Source of the DNA: Alphaproteobacteria bacterium UBA2954 | GTDB lineage: Bacteria > Pseudomonadota > Alphaproteobacteria > Puniceispirillales > Puniceispirillaceae | DNA length: 6,305 nucleotides | Direction: 5' to 3' | Assembly (NCBI GenBank): GCA_002348585.1 | Contig: DEBO01000025.1 | Coordinates: 1-6,305 of the forward strand | The notes under the pieces: generated by a model | The model's database searches: none | Told to the model about the DNA's origin: nothing | The model's input: the letters and a program-made list of their open reading frames with translations, nothing else | Shown here: one piece after another, positions 5,991 to 6,305 of the stretch | Layout: each line of letters starts with the position of its first letter | Position numbering within the stretch: the first letter of the stretch is position 1 | Translations under genes and position numbers: made by a program

Positions 5991-6305
5991 ATGAACTGGA
6001 TTACAAATTCTGTCTTGCCCAAAATTAAAGCTCTGGTGCAGTCAAATGATGTGCCAGATAATTTATGGGTAAAATGTCCATCCTGTAATCAGATGCTGTT
6101 CCATCAGGAATATGAACAGGCCTTCCATTGCTGCACGACCTGCGGTCATCACGCCCCACTGCCACCAGAATTGCGGTTTAAACTTTTGTTTGATGCAGAC
6201 AGCTATCAGCAGGTTGAACTTGATGTATCTGCTGATGACCCTCTTAAATTCAAAGACAGTAAACGCTACCCAGAACGGCTGAAGGCCACCCGCGCAAAAA
6301 CAGGT
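5991..6305 (+). CDS. accD: Acetyl-CoA carboxylase carboxyltransferase beta subunit, N-terminal part
   Basis: AccD is one half of the carboxyltransferase that moves the carboxyl group from biotin to acetyl-CoA, making malonyl-CoA for fatty acid synthesis; AccA is the other half. The first 105 codons are visible and the frame is still open at the window edge. The N-terminal zinc ribbon is clear: C29-x2-C32, then 15 residues, C48-x2-C51 (CPSC...CTTC), the same spacing as in the E. coli protein. An extra Cys47 adjoins the third ligand. The sequence continues LWVKCPSC, then FDADSYQ and DPLKFKDSKRYPERL, which lead into the crotonase-like carboxyltransferase domain. A consensus AGGAGG at 5978-5983, 7 nt before the ATG, is the best ribosome-binding site in the window. 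The trpA-accD neighbourhood, often followed by folC, is an alphaproteobacterial trait. Confidence 0.97.
   Translation, partial: MNWITNSVLPKIKALVQSNDVPDNLWVKCPSCNQMLFHQEYEQAFHCCTTCGHHAPLPPELRFKLLFDADSYQQVELDVSADDPLKFKDSKRYPERLKATRAKTG

Overview
The window is a run of housekeeping genes, all on the + strand, from an alphaproteobacterium. The order is cmk (3' end), rpsA, ihfB, a LapA/DUF1049 membrane protein gene, trpF, trpB, trpA and accD (5' end). The placement of trpFBA next to accD, apart from the other trp genes, and of ihfB plus a LapA-domain gene in front of trpF, is typical of alphaproteobacteria. Base composition looks moderate to AT-leaning, with many A/T-ending codons, unlike the GC-rich rhizobia or Caulobacter. 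An uncultured or marine lineage (SAR116-like, for example) would fit, but that is a guess. No mobile elements, tRNAs, rRNAs, CRISPR arrays or signs of transfer were seen.

Region by region: 1-226 is the C-terminal third of cytidylate kinase. 227-466 is a 240-nt gap holding a 10-bp stem-loop just after cmk and four closely packed stem-loops in front of rpsA. 467-2188 encodes ribosomal protein S1 with six S1 repeats and a TTG start. It is followed by a strong intrinsic terminator (2227-2265). A plausible sigma-70-type promoter (2288-2316) then begins a second unit: ihfB (2352-2630), the LapA-like gene (2696-3049), trpF (3102-3776), trpB (3848-5071), trpA (5130-5951) and accD (5991 to beyond the window). 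Gaps inside this unit are 39-71 nt, and none contains a convincing intrinsic terminator, so the genes may be co-transcribed. One hairpin overlaps the ihfB stop codon and could cause partial termination or processing.

Functionally, cmk and rpsA serve nucleotide metabolism and translation. ihfB encodes one subunit of the DNA-bending IHF heterodimer; its partner IhfA is encoded elsewhere. trpF, trpB and trpA catalyse the isomerase step and the final step of tryptophan synthesis, with TrpA and TrpB forming the alpha2beta2 synthase. accD encodes the carboxyltransferase beta subunit of acetyl-CoA carboxylase. The LapA-like protein is a small inner-membrane protein of uncertain role.

I did not find a new biological system. 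The part most worth a second look is the structured leader in front of rpsA, which could be an autoregulatory S1-binding element. All structures were paired by eye, with no folding energies or comparative data.
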